Positions 11,505 to 23,599 of a stretch of 64,000 nt of DNA are shown here, one piece after another. The DNA lies in assembly GCA_032871835.1 (NCBI GenBank), contig CM065297.1, forward strand, positions 24,871,598 through 24,935,597, written 5' to 3'. The DNA is from Dipteronia dyeriana (taxonomy: Eukaryota > Streptophyta > Magnoliopsida > Sapindales > Sapindaceae). The number at the start of each line of letters is the position of its first letter. Position 1 is the stretch's first letter. Below the pieces are notes generated by a model. The model did not search any database and had not been told where the DNA came from. It saw only the letters and a program-made list of their open reading frames with translations. Both the position numbers and the translations under genes were made by a program.

Positions 11505-12500
11505 AAACCATCTAACTCTCAGATGTTTGTGGATCAACAACTCTTATTGATAAAGCACTAGTCTCACCAGGCTTTAAATCATTCAATACAATCTTAGAAC
11601 AAGGTTTTTGGTCACTAATATAATTGTCCTCAAGAAATGTTACATATTTCGATACAAATACTTTGTTATCTTCAAAACTATAGAAGTATCCACTTCTGGT
11701 CTTCTTGGAGTATCCTACAAACAGGTAGACCATAGAATTGGAGCCTAGCTTTCCACTTCTGTTCTTCAGCACGTGTGCTGGACACCACTATTCGTGAAAA
11801 TGTCATAAACTAGTTTTACGACCATTCCACAACTCTAAGGTAGTCTTTGAAACATATTTGATGGCACTACATTCAAAATGTATATTGTTGTTTGTAACAC
11901 ATATCCCCAGAAGGAATTTGGTAATGATGAGAAACTAATCATAGATTTCACCATTTCCATCAGGGTTCTATTTCTCCTCTCCGCTACACTATTTTACTGA
12001 GGTGCACCGGAGCTGTGAGTTGGGAAACTATCTCATGCTCAACCATGAAGTCTTCAAACTGTTGGTCAAAGTACTCACATCCACGATTTGATTGTAGTGA
12101 CTTGATATTCCTATCTAATTGATTCTCAAATTCAACTCAAAATTTTTGAAATTTTCAAATGTTTCTGACTTTCGTTGCATCAGGTAGACATATCTGTATC
12201 TTGAGTAATCATCTATAAAGGTGAGATAATACTCATACCCGCCTCTAGCTCTAACATTCACCGATCTGCAAACGTCTGTCTGTATGAGTTTCAGTGGCTC
12301 TATAGCTCTAAGCCATTTTCCAGTAAAAGGGCTCTTAGTCATCTTACCTTCTAAACAGGATTCACAGACAGATAAGGTGCCAACCTTTTGCTCACTTAAA
12401 AGTCCACTTTTTACTAATCTGTCTATCAGATCAAGGTTGATATGACCAAGCCTTAGATGCTAGAGATATATGTCGATATCTGGAGAAATCTTATGTCGTT
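11505..12500 (-). pseudogene. Copia-1 integrase, decayed
   Basis: Read on the minus strand, the HHCC zinc-binding part (LRLGHINLDLIDRL..., CESCLEGKMTKSPF) lies around 12480-12310. The catalytic core start (TDVCRSVNVRARGGYEYY, FIDDYSRYRYVYLM) lies at 12290-12150. Later core sequence has frameshifts and stops. The C-terminal part (11772-11512: YLFVGYSKKTRSGYFYS) leads into the RT. Gene order gag-PR-IN-RT-RNaseH fixes it as Ty1-copia. Confidence 0.85.
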
Positions 12501-12506
12501 TAGTTT

Positions 12507-13719
12507 TTAGTTTTTAGTTTTTTTAACCTTATATATTTCAATGTTGAATAGTGTCGTATGTATTAACTGTCTTAACACATATAAGTTGTTTTCATTAATT
12601 CCTGAACAAATATTCAGACCATTCTTTCCAATAATAATAAACGTAATATTAAAACAAACAAAATATTTTTGTTCTAACAACTTAGAAAAGGAAATCAAAT
12701 TCCGTGTAAATCCAGGAATATAAATTACAATGTCCAACAATATATAATTATTACAAAAATGTAATCTAATTATGTCCACTGCTCATGCCGACACGACATC
12801 CCCTGACCCCACACGTATTGAGAAGGCTCCTTCCACTAGCTGTGTCCAAGAATCAGTCCATTACAAATCAGAACAAACATGGATAGTGGCTATTAACTAT
12901 CCAGGGCGAAGAATCATCTTCCACTAAACACGACTCAAGAACAAGTAAATCATATTTATCTTTCTTAGACTTCTTCCTACTTTTAGTTTTCTTGGGTTTG
13001 GGCTTACATTTCGTCTTCCCAGTAGACTTCTTCCATTTCTTATTATCAGAGGAGGAAGATGGCTCGGCAACATTTGCTTCATCGGTCTTACCCTTGTTGT
13101 CATTAATCAAAGACTCAAAGGTAGCGAGCCCATTGAGCAACTGTGTAAGATTGAATCTTAACTTGTTCATCCCGTTGTTGCTCTTAAACTGATCGAAACT
13201 CTTCGGAGGAGTCGTCAGAGTGATGCTCACTTGACTGAGTTCGTTTATGACCCCGCCATTGACTTCTGTCATGTTAAAGTAGGACATCATGCTCAGGACA
13301 TATTCCCGAACTGATGCAAATTCCTTCATACGAGTGAGCATAGCGGAACGAACAGTTTTGTGTCACTTTTGCTCGGAGGGCTGCCCGAACATAGCTTGCA
13401 ATGACTTCATAATATCGAATGGTGAAGTCATTGCTTCGTGCTTTGTGACAAACATGTATGTCATATAAACCAACAGATATGTTTAGGCCTTCTCATCAGA
13501 TGAGACCCATCGCTCATATGCTTCACGAACTCTTTGTGAGGCATTAGCATCAGGCGCTGGAGGACATTCCTCCGTAAGCACAAACTTGAGGTTTTTGGTG
13601 ACCAATATTGTATTAATATTAAGTTTCCATTTAATGTAGTTACCACCAGTAAATTTATCGTTTACGAGAATTTGTAGTAACGCAGAAGACATAATTGCTG
13701 AAATAAATAAAATATTCAT
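12507..13719 (-). pseudogene. Copia-1 gag and protease, decayed
   Basis: The gag N-terminus is at 13719-13483 (DKFTGGNYIKWKLNINTIL, LTEECPPAP), with the likely start being the MSSALL methionine at about 13692. The gag middle is at 13341-12868 (ASVREYVLSMMSYFNMTEV). The CCHC zinc knuckle expected before KKDKYDLLVLESCLVEDD is not visible and a Lys-rich stretch stands in its place. The protease DSGA-type site is lost: WIVNS is followed by unrelated residues and a stop near 12868. A protease C-terminal part (YIPGFTRNLISFSKLLEQ) is at 12779-12507. Confidence 0.85.
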
Positions 13720-14136
13720 TCAATCTTTTATTAAAAAACAAGTGTGAGTGTTTTGGCATAAATTTAAACATGTTTAACGAACTAGAACTACCCTACAAAC
13801 TAGTTACTATACCATGACAATCCAACATACCACAAAAAAGTGCCGCTTTAGGGTCAGTCAAGTATTTGCATGTTGGACCGAGACATTCTCAATCAAATGA
13901 TATTCTAGAATAACTCTTATTCCATATCATTCAACCATCGTTTATTCAGTCAGGTTTTTAATTAACAAAACTAAATCAAAACCTTCGTGAGTATAACCCA
14001 TCATTTCAGATCTCACGAGCTTAACTCTAGAATTGTCGTCTTAGGGTCGGTCAATCCCGAAATACCCTCAGAAATCCTATCCGTTAGGAAGTCAACCTTG
14101 GTATTAACCTTTATGGAAACCCTTCTTAAAGAGGAT
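13720..14136 (-). other. Copia-1 leader, segment 3 (next to gag)
   Basis: Non-coding leader of copia-1 lies between gag and the hAT-1 insertion. It continues at 18743-19155 and 25983-26666. No ORF is supported. The total leader of about 1.5 kb is long for a copia element. Confidence 0.65.
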
Positions 14137-14799
14137 TAGTGTTGACAAAACGGGCCGGCCCGGCCCGTTAGGCTCGTTGGCTTAACGGGCTGGGCCTGTT
14201 AGGGAGACAGGTCGGGCCGGGCCGCCCTACGTCCGGGACCTATTTCGAGGTGGGAAGGGCCGGGCTCGGGCCGGGTTCTAACTGGCCTGTTACGGGTCGT
14301 CCCGTTAAAAGCCCGTTAAAGGCTTAACGGGTCGGCCCATTAAGGCCTTAACGGGCCAGTAACGGACTTCAATTTTTTAATATATATATACGTTTTATTT
14401 ATGCAATATTATTTTTTATACATTGTAATAATTTTGTGTAATTATTAATGTAGTATTTTTAATATGAAATACATTTTTCATTTCATACAACAGTTAATTA
14501 GTTTTCAATGAATAATATTTTTGTAATTTCTTATTAAATTTGTGGTTAAAAATATAAATTACAAATTATTATTGCCTCTTTAAAAACCTTACCAAGAAAA
14601 ACCCAATGGGATAAAAACTTGGTAAGGGAAAAAGAGTACAATCGAATAAATAAAAAAATAAAGTATTTACAATTACATCAGTTCTCCAGTTGGTTGCTAT
14701 TGGAACTCTCATCGATGGTCAAGCTAAAGAAGTCATCCATGAGTTCTTCGTTGACCAGTTGATGTTGTCGTCTTATTCTTGCATTTTCTCAATCCTTAA

Positions 14800-16233
14800 G
14801 GCATGTTAAAACCTCCACCGCATCAGGGGCCAATGAATATCTTCTATCTTCTATTATTCATCCGGCGGTGCTGAACACTTGCTCCAATGAAACTGTTGAA
14901 ACTGGGATAGCTAGGACGTCACATGATAATCTCGATAGAATGGGGAAGTTGTTTCTCTTGTTCTGCCATCATTTCAGAAGATCGTTAATTGTGAAATCAT
15001 CGTTGTCCGTGATGGAATACTCCGTACTCAGATATTTGTTGAGCTCCACGTGTTGACTTTAACTTTGACTCGAACTTCCTGAAGCACGAGAAGTTGTGGT
15101 CTTGTTCAAAAAAATCCTCATGAACTTCGATTGTTGTTGAGATTGGTGCTGAGGAGGCGTCGGTCCCGCTGTGTCATCGTTGTGCATGTACCTATTCTCA
15201 TAAATAGAAAAAACCTCAAAATTTTAGGATTTCAGTGTACCAAGATGTTCAGCAACATCCGTTTCACTTAATCCCAGAGCCTCACCCAAAGTAGTGGGGA
15301 AAACTTTTAATGCCTTAAATCTGAACCTAGGATCTACAACAATATCAAAGGCTTATAAAATAGGAATTTCCCCCCAATATTTTATGTATTTTTCTTGCAT
15401 AGCAACAACACCGGAAGATACCAATTCTATTTCCCTATATTGTTTAAGTAAATCAACTATGTCATAAAGTTTATGAAGTGCAAGAGGAGATGTGGGGTAA
15501 TAAACCCCGGAAAGTTCTACAGTAGCATCATAAAAAACAATTAAAAATTCAACAAAAACCTTTGCCACATACCAATCACCTTCCGTGAGTTTTTCATGTT
15601 GGGTGTCGTTGACAGTGTTTAAGTTATAAAAACTAGTAATTTCTAAACCATATGGTAAAGCAAATTTCAATATTAAATATGTTGAGCTCCACCTTACCAG
15701 TATGTCTGTTTGGAATTTACGGGGTTTTAGGTTCTTTGATTTACAAAATCTGGTAAACTTAACAATTCTTTGGTTAGATGCCATAATCCAACCCAAAGCC
15801 TCCTAATATTAGCAATTAGACTTTCGACCTTCTTTAAACCTGATTTTACAATCAAGTTTATTATGTGACATGCACAACGGCCATGGAAAAATTTTCCCGC
15901 AATATTAGGGATGTTAGAATTAATGAAATATTCTATAGAATTGGTATAATTGACATGATGCGGTTTTGAATGCCATAATCTTGTATAACGGATATAATTA
16001 TCTGAAAAATATTTTGTGCAGTGTGTGAATAATCCATGACACGAAAACCAAGAAGCTTTTTTTGTAAAGTCCATTGGGTCATTTGGGTGTCTACATAGTG
16101 TCCAGTGACACGTAAATAATCTTGTTTTGAACGTCCGCTCCAGATGTATGACAGTAATTGAAAAATAAATGTTTTGCAATTCAAAAATCAATTTTTTCCT
16201 ATATTTTTTAAAAGTACTAATCACATCGCTCAT
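14800..16233 (-). pseudogene. hAT-1 transposase core and dimerisation domain, decayed
   Basis: Read right to left, 16233-15727 carries GLFTHCTKYFSDNY and GKFFHGRCACHIINLIVKSGLK, the cysteine/histidine block of the hAT transposase core. 15796-15353 continues with FARFCKSKN-like and VRWSSTYLILKFAL sequence. The hAT C-terminal dimerisation signature is at about 14905-14800 (IPVSTVSLEQVFSTAG, a stop, EDRRYSLAPDAVEVL). Frameshifts separate the blocks. The element is not autonomous now. Confidence 0.85.
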
Positions 16234-16470
16234 AGTTGTGTTTCTAGATATATGGACAAATTAGGGGTTAAAAGCATTATAAACATAATATTGAAAATAG
16301 GGGTTTTTTTAAAAACCAAAGGGTTGGTCAGTTGCAGCGCAGTACAACACTGAATGCTCTTTGACCCTATCGGGGTCATACTGACATGTATTCACTAAAC
16401 CATCTGGGTTCCGCTGCAGTTGGGTTTGTTGAGTTGTATCAACTTGTCCATGGGAAGCCATGCAACTGAG

Positions 16471-16767
16471 TCAATGTCTTCTAAGATGACTAGTTCCCCT
16501 ACTTGAACTACTGAGTATAGATTTACAAAACTTACAGCAGGCATGCTCAACTTGAGGACCATCTGCCATCGTTTGCATTACAGGGTCAAAACAATCCCAC
16601 ACGATCGATTTCTTCTTCCTTTTCTTACTTGATCCTGGTGTCGAGGAAGAAGATCCTGCACCCGTAGTACTAGCGGGACCTTCTTCTTCGAACTCACCGT
16701 ATATTAGGTTGATGTCCTCGTCCGGTAAATAGTCGCCCGGGTTCAAGTTTAAGTGTTCAGGATTCAT
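16471..16767 (-). pseudogene. hAT-1 transposase N-terminus with BED zinc finger
   Basis: A 98-residue open frame starts with MNPEHLNLNPG, has a Ser/Thr and Lys-rich stretch (SKKRKKK, a likely nuclear localisation signal), then a BED-type finger with Trp (VWDCFDPV), C-x2-C (CCKFC) and an H-x4-H end (HLRRH). BED fingers bind the transposon ends. The start codon is chosen because the Asp/Glu-rich leader and finger are in one frame. It joins to the core at 16233 only across stops. The upstream 900 bp is an AT-rich repeat array. Confidence 0.82.
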
Positions 16768-16904
16768 TTTCCTAAGATTATAATTAAAGAAATGATTAAA
16801 TGATTAAATGTCATAGATACAAATACAATGATACAATTAAACATGTATGCAAATAATAGAAAAAAACAATTAATTTTTCTAATTTTTATTTTCTTATTAT
16901 TTCT

Positions 16905-17755
16905 TAAACTACAAAATGAACATAATCATTCTAATATATTACTAATTTAAAAAAATATATATAAATTTCAGATTAAATTTCTCCAAATTACCATTTTCTT
17001 CTTAAACTCTGCAAAATAAAATGTAATCTTTCTAATATAATAATAATTTCGAAAATGAAGAAACAATTGAGAGTTAATTTTTTAAAATTTATTATTTTGT
17101 TGTCAAACTCACAAAAATACATAATATTAACATAATCATTCATGCATTCTAATATATTATTAATTTTAAAAAAATCAGATTAAATTTCTCCAAATTATTT
17201 TTTTCTTCTTAAATTCTACAAAATAAAACATAATCTTTCTAATATAATAATAATTTCACAAATTATGAAAATATTAGAAATTAATTTCTTAAAAATTATT
17301 ATTTTGTTGTCAATCTCATAAAAATACATAAAATTAACATAATCATTCTAATATATTATTAATTTTTAAAAAAATATAAATTTTGGATTAAATTTATCCA
17401 AATTACCATTTTCTTCTTAAACTCTACAAAATAAAATATAATCTTTGTAATATAATAATAATTTTGAAAATGAAGAAAAAATTGAGAATTAATATTTTTA
17501 ATTTATTATTTTGTTGTCAAACTCACAAAAATACATAAAATTAACATAATCATTCTAATATATTATTAATTTCAAAATAATCGGATTAAATTTCTCCAAA
17601 TTATTTTTGTCTTCTTAAACTCTACAAAATAAAACATAATCTTTCTAATATAATAATAATTTCAAAAATTATGAAAATATTAGAAAATAGAAATTAATTT
17701 TTTAAAATTATTATTTTGTTGTCAATCTCATAAAAATACAAAAAATTAACATATT
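16905..17755. repeat. Four-unit higher-order tandem array inside hAT-1
   Basis: Four AT-rich units of about 207 bp begin with CATAATCATTCTAATATATT or close variants at 16921, 17131, 17338 and 17545. Units 1 and 3 share AAATTACCATTTTCTTC and ATGAAGAAA...TTGAGA. Units 2 and 4 instead share AAATTATTTTT and TTATGAAAATATTAGAAA. So a dimer of about 415 bp was duplicated. It lies upstream of the transposase coding start, in a 5' UTR or intron. Confidence 0.85.
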
Positions 17756-18074
17756 ACTAAGAAGTAAGTACTAACTCTCTAACAACGATATTAATTACAC
17801 ACATGCTAATCACTAAATACTAAATAATAACAATTACTATATATAAAATAATTAATAATAAAAGTTAAGAAGTAGACATACTAACCTTAAATTTGAGGCT
17901 TGAGAGTTGAGAGTGTTGAATTAAATCAATTGGATACCTAACAACATGACAAATAATAACATTAGTTATAAACATACTAAAAATAAATATAGTGAATAAC
18001 TAAATAACAAATGAAAGTATTTTTTTTGTTAAAAAATAAGACAATACCTTAGAGTAGGTGCCTTAGAATATGTA

Positions 18075-18200
18075 GAGACTATAATAGTATATAGTATATA
18101 ATATATAATGTATAGTGTATAGTACTATACTACTATAGCATTAGTATATTAGTGTAATAGTATATAGTATATAGTATATAATAATATAGTATATTAAATA
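18075..18200. repeat. TATAGTATA-rich repeat in hAT-1
   Basis: Degenerate tandem TAGTATATAGTATATA units in the subterminal part of hAT-1. There is no coding content. Confidence 0.7.
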
Positions 18201-18742
18201 AATAAAATAAATTACAAAATAGTTGAAAGAGTGAGTGAGAGATGTTGGAGATTGTAGAGAATAGAGAGAATATGAGAGTAGGGAAGTAGAGAAAATGTAG
18301 AGAATGAGGTGAGGGTGATGAAGGTATTTATAGGAAAATGTTAGATTATGGTATATTTGGAAAAAGATTTTAAAAAATGTAATTTTTAAAAGTTTTGGGT
18401 ATTTTTGTAATCCCCCAACGGTCAATAACGGCTTCTGAAAAATTATAAAAGACACCCTTCAATCCAAAATTTAAAATTTAAATTAAAAAAAAATCAAAAT
18501 TTGAAATCTGATGAGCCTTAACGGGGACCGGCCCTTTAAGGCCCGTCAGGGTTCATTTTTTCAATTTTTTTAAAAGCCCACTGGCCTAACGGATCGGGCT
18601 GGACCGCCCGCAGGTCGTATATCCTAGGCCCAGCCCAGTCCACCAGCTTAACGGGCTTGGGCCAGGCCCGTTAAACCGGCGGGCCAGGCCGGGCCGGGCA
18701 GCCCGTCTAGGCCCGACCCATTTTGCCACCTCTAGGGAGGAT

Positions 18743-19155
18743 GAAAGTAAAGCCGTCAAGAGGCCCCACTCAGATCTCACGGTGTTGAATTAATGATGGA
18801 GACTGCGGGATATATATGTCATATATCTCTCTCCTACTCATTATTTTCTAATAGGGTTTTCTATTATCCGTTGATGCACCTAGACTCTACAGGATCAAAC
18901 GTCTAAATTTAATCAAGTTATCTAGTGCATTAACTAATTCATTATTAGAATCAAATTCCAATTAACTAATAAATTATTAATGATTTTTAACAATTAAAAA
19001 TATAATCTATTAGTGAATAATCTATGCCTTTGTAAACTATTTACTAAGGTCAAATTATTATGTTAGTGTTTACCAAGTTTTAACAATTAAAACTCTAACA
19101 CTTTATTCGGTTCCTTTAATAATAGGATATTAATCATATTAATCATAATTACAAT
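18743..19155 (-). other. Copia-1 leader, segment 2
   Basis: Leader sequence of copia-1 lies between the hAT-1 and gypsy-1 insertions. It is AT-rich with several ATTAACTAAT-like short repeats and no ORF. Confidence 0.6.
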
Positions 19156-20034
19156 TGTTCACATTGATTTCTGGATGTATGAGAAAAGCTAACGAGTATT
19201 GGATTTTAGCTGCGATTTTTAAACAGAAAGAGAAGGAGAAAGTAATCGGGCACAACTTTTTTACGTGGTAAAACTCCGATGACCGGAGAAACGTCCACGG
19301 GTGGTTGAGTGATCCACCAAGCCAAAATCCACGTATGAAATAATATAATTACAATTCTCGATCTTTCTTTCTTCTTTCTGTATTTTTCTATGATTTCTAT
19401 ATATCTCTGTGAGAGGATATTATGGGTCTATTTATATGTCCATAGAACCCTAATCTTCTCTGTACAAGTAATAAAAGATCTTTGTATTTAATTATGATTG
19501 TTTGCTTGTTCAAAGTAGTTTGTCTTATTTCTTGTTTCGGAGACTTGTATTGAGATCGAATGGGACTCTAGTAATGTAGTCTAATTAGGACTTATTTCCT
19601 TATAAGAGCGAAGTCTTTTTGAAGAAGTAAAATTGTTGCCTGATTAGAAACCCTCTGCTTGATAATTCTGCTCTTCTTGGAATTCCTCTTTGATATGGAT
19701 ATCTTTGTGAATTTTAATGACTCGATTCGTGTGAACTACGTGCTGGCTTTTTATTTTTCTTCATGTTTTTTCCAAGTAGAAACGATATCAGCCGGTCCCG
19801 AGTGACATCATCTGATCCCGAGTATAAAATGTCACCAATTAGCCCCGAGTATGTTCAACTGTCCCCGAGTAGTATATGGCGTCAGTTGACCCCGAGCAGG
19901 TCTTTGTTCAATACTTGTTTATTCGGGCTTCTCTTATTTGGTGATGCCTTGCAGGATGCCTATTCGGACGTCCACTTGGCAATTTTATCCTCTTTGTCGA
20001 TGACATGTACGCCTGGTAAAATTCACATACGACA
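19156..20034 (-). repeat. Gypsy-1 3' LTR
   Basis: The segment starts TGTTCACATT and ends CATACGACA, so it has TG...CA ends. The adjoining ATACCCCCTTAAAA (20035-20048), read on the minus strand, is a purine-rich tract as expected just before a 3' LTR. Its inner sequence ACGTGGTAAAACTC with a nearby GTCCACGG resembles the opposite strand of the gypsy-2 LTR near 48085-48125. Confidence 0.8.
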
Positions 20035-20529
20035 ATACCCCCTTAAAATATTGTTGCAGAATAGAGTTTCGTTTCGGAAAAAAGTATTTTAATCAATTTT
20101 ATTTTTATTTATGTGCCTGAGTAAATGTCTTATCATAATGGCATGTCTTAATGGTGACCCTGTAAATTCGATTTGCCCCCTCACGCAAGATCTTCAATGA
20201 TGGCGATGTTTTGGAATTCTGACGGCGAAAGCCTGTTCTCTTCTTAACACGTGTCCTATACCGCTTCGTTTTTCGATTCCATTTATGAGAAACGACATTC
20301 ACGTCTCCCCGTGCACCCCCTACGTCATTAAATCTCGTCATAGATTTTTCTAGCCTTGAGACCCTAGGGGCTATCACCCATTTAAATTCTTCACTGAAGG
20401 GTTGCGCTGGTTCATTCTAAAAAAAAACTTGAAAACCAGAAAAAAAATTCCAGCTCAGGTTTCTCTGTACAGAAAATCGTCATTCTCCGTTGAAGATTCT
20501 GCATCAGTTTTCATTCAAGGTTAGTTTCA

Positions 20530-23430
20530 ATGAATTCATCTTCCCGTCATCAAATTTTTACCATTACTCTTGAAGCGCTCGATCGTAGGGATTTCCAGTT
20601 GATTTCCTGTGCCCAAAGATTATTAGGGGAAATCCCCTCGGACGAGCCTCCATTTATAGAAGTCGACGTTTCTGGGCTTTACCCTAACGTCCAATTTTCT
20701 GTATCCAGTTCTGATTCTTCATCTAGTTCTGAATCTGACATTTCTAATCACTGGGTACTTCTGCGAAGGATGGGAAAACATCAAAGCAGAAGTGAAGTCC
20801 ATAAGCATGGCTCGGGCAGCGTTCGGATCAGGGAGCAAACTGTTAATAAGAACGATGTTGAAGAGGCGTTCAGAGCATCTCGTCTCACCTTCTCTGCTGA
20901 TCACCCGAGTGGGTTTGACACCGAACCGAATGTGGTATGGGTTGAAGAGATCGGAAAGTATCATGCCCGATTCGATTTGGACGACTCGGTTATTCTGGTT
21001 CCCTCTGTTGATAGAGCTGCGTGGAATCCTCCCCCCGGGCATGGTGACAATCTATGGATCCATGCTCTGCTGCGGCGTCACACTTCCCCTTTAACCGTTC
21101 ATTGCCTGGTTTTTAGCTGAAGCAGGGATTGCCCCAGCTCAACTGGCCCAAAACAGCTACAAGATCCTGATGTGCATGTGGCACATGTACAGCCGGATGA
21201 ACTTGTCGCCGCCATCCCCGATTGAAATCAGACACTTCTTCACACTTAGACAGTCTGGTAAGACAATGACCTATTTCTTTATGTCTAATCCACCGGACTG
21301 CTGGGTCCCCAAATGGACAAAGGTGAATCGGGATGTCGATACCTCTGACGACCCTAAAAAGAGGGGGTTTGTATGGGGATTCCCTTCATCCAACAAGTTC
21401 TGGAAGAACAGTTGGTTTTTCATCTGAGGGAATCTCAGTCTTAAAGTCACCCTTTCGGCTGGGGAAACTCTGAGGGTGTTGAAAGTTCCCTGCTTCTTCT
21501 GTTCTCTCGAGGTATGGAACAAGAAGAAGCTTGAATTTAGCGACGTTGAGCTGACCAGACTTGCTAGAGCAGCAGTTCGCACGTTGGAGAAGAGGAGCAG
21601 GTCTTATCTTTTCAACGAGACGAATGTGATAGAGCTAGGATTTTTCAGCCAAATTTCAGCTTACCGCAGACGATGTAAGTGATCTTTGTAACCCTCTTTT
21701 CTTTGTTTTTTCCTTTTTTTTATTTTTTGCTTTTCGTATTCTGACGCGATCCCTTTTTTTTTTCTAAGTGTATGACACAGACATCATCTACTACCTTCAA
21801 GCTCGCCAAGTGATTCGATTCTTCAGGCTAGTCGAAAAAAAGCTTCTTGTCAGAGCGATGATGGTATTGTCCCGCCTAAGTCTGACGAGGAAACCGATGT
21901 AGCCAAGGAGAAAATCCCCGAATATGTCCCCGAGGACGTTGTTCAGTCGGCCGCCAGGGAAACTAGTGGTCCAAGTGGCTAGACAGATACTCAACTACCT
22001 GATGATGGGGAGAGGCAGAGTGAGGGTCTTGGTGGACCTGCTGAGCAGTCAGAAACTGGTGATGAAGGCAACACCTCCGCGAGCCAAGTACCTTCAGGTC
22101 CCAAATTTTTTGAATCTTTCCGGGATGATGCTCAAGAAGATCCCGCAACTAATCTCAGCTTCCACCGTTCTAGGGCTGAGAAGTGGAAGATAGTCAGCTC
22201 TCCTACTCACCCTCTCAAGGTCCCTCGGGTGGTCTCATTCATTAACTCCAGCGATAAAGATACTGTGGTTGAGATTCCCCCGAGCATTGATGATAGAGCA
22301 TCTGCAGATGCTGAGACTTCAGAGCCGAACAGGGCTTCCCCTCCCCCCGAGGTTGAAGATCAAGGGTTCCTTCATATCCTTCTCCCCATGATATGATGCA
22401 GGAGATGTCTTTCGGTCGAGCTTTCATCGGGGAAGACCGCTGGATTTGTTTTCGGGATGGCTCCCTGACAGACCGTCTTCAGAACGTTTTTAACGGTGCA
22501 TCTTATGTAAGTTATCCTTAACTTTAATTATTTTGCTTGTTGTGCTTGCTAGATTTTTAATTAAACTTCTTTGTAGATAGTGGCCGAGTTCGCTGGGCTG
22601 GTTCAGAGGCAGCAACATCAAGCTGATAGAATAAGGTGTCTCGAGGCTCAGCTAAAGGAAAGTGAGGATAGTCGTGCTCAGGTTGAAGCGGCTTATGAAA
22701 AGGAGGTGGGCTTTGCCCAAGTGTTCGCCGACCACTGTTTGGCAAAGCAAGTTGAGGCCGAGAAGAAAGCTTCTTTGGCAGAGGAAAAGGCAGTTTCACT
22801 TCAAAATTTGTTGTCCTCTGCCCAAGAATCAATGCTTAAAGCTGAACAGGAAGCAGAGCAGTCTAAGTCGGTGTTTGAGCAGATAATCAAAGACTTGGAA
22901 CGCCAAGCTCTGACGGTTGAGTCCCTATCCAAGGAGGAAGGCTGGAACTTGAGGTGCAAGGGGTAGATCATTTCAAGAGATCCCCTACCTACGATGCCCT
23001 TCTCCTTCGGGAGTTTCAGCGTGGGTTGGTTTCAGCTGGCGAGTTCTTCAAGGTTAATAATCGGGCAACTGAGAAAGCCCGAGCCAACTGGAAGTTATCG
23101 ATTAAGAATCATATGGATCGGTCCTTGGAATCTCTTCAAACTCAGATGAAGGAGTGGAGGGCTTACTGCCGTAGCAGAGGCAAAGAACCTCATCTTATGC
23201 ATTTGGAGGTTCCATCCGAGCACTCCCTCTCTACTTTTTACTCCAGTCAGGAGTCGGTTGTGGATGTTATGGTCCCTGATGTCGGACCGATCCCAGGAGA
23301 AGATTACAGCCAGTGGATGGACGATTCGGTCGACAAGATTGATTGGCCTTCCAATGAAAGTCTGCTCCGTGAGTACGAGATGGTGCCCGACCCTAGTATT
23401 GGCAAGAGTTCAAAATCCTCACAACATTGA
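20530..23430 (+). pseudogene. Gypsy-1 antisense gene: gypsy-type domain plus coiled coil
   Basis: This multi-exon gene lies opposite to pol. The N-terminus (20530-21117, MNSSSRHQIF start) leads into a part with LAEAGIAPAQLAQNSYKIL, a FFTLRQSGKTMTYFF block and VWGFPSSNKFWKNSWFFI. From memory this resembles the plant family called putative gypsy-type transposon domain (PF04195/Transposase_28). GT-AG introns are apparent at 21675-21768 and 22507-22576; both restore the frame. A Gln/Glu/Lys-rich coiled coil follows (22577-22960) and then a conserved C-terminus (VDHFKRSPTYDALLLREF, YSQWMDDSVDKIDWPSNESLL). A stop at 21425 and a frameshift near 22950 break it. AATAAA follows at about 23540. Function is unknown. 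Confidence 0.75.
22507..22576 (+). other. Intron of antisense gene in gypsy-1 (70 bp)
   Basis: Donor GTAAGT, a T-rich tract and acceptor TTTGTAG lie between codons for NVFNGASY and VAEFAGLVQ. The same position is interrupted in gypsy-2 (55972-56050) and gypsy-3 (63405-63474). Confidence 0.75.
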
Positions 23431-23599
23431 TTTTTGTAGAATTTTCATTAGTTTTTTGTAGAAATTCTTTGTAACAATTCTTTGTAATTCTTTGTAACTC
23501 TTTGTAACAATTCTTTTGTAACGATTCATTGGAGAGATTAATAAAATCCCGAGTTTAGCTTTTCTGAACCGAGTGGTCTTGATCTGATTTATTGTTTCA

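Larger units (their letters stand above)
14137..18734 (-). mobile_element. hAT-1 transposon in copia-1 leader, 4.6 kb
   Basis: The left end TAGTGTTGACAAAACGGG and the right end (inverted: TAGAGGTGGCAAAATGGG) are matching terminal inverted repeats. Each is followed by dense GGGCC/CGTTAA-type motifs (14150-14370 and 18520-18715), as in plant Ac-like hAT elements. Flanks AAGAGGAT (14129-14136) and GGGAGGAT (18735-18742) agree at 6 of 8 positions, fitting the 8-bp hAT target duplication. A decayed transposase lies on the minus strand. Confidence 0.88.
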
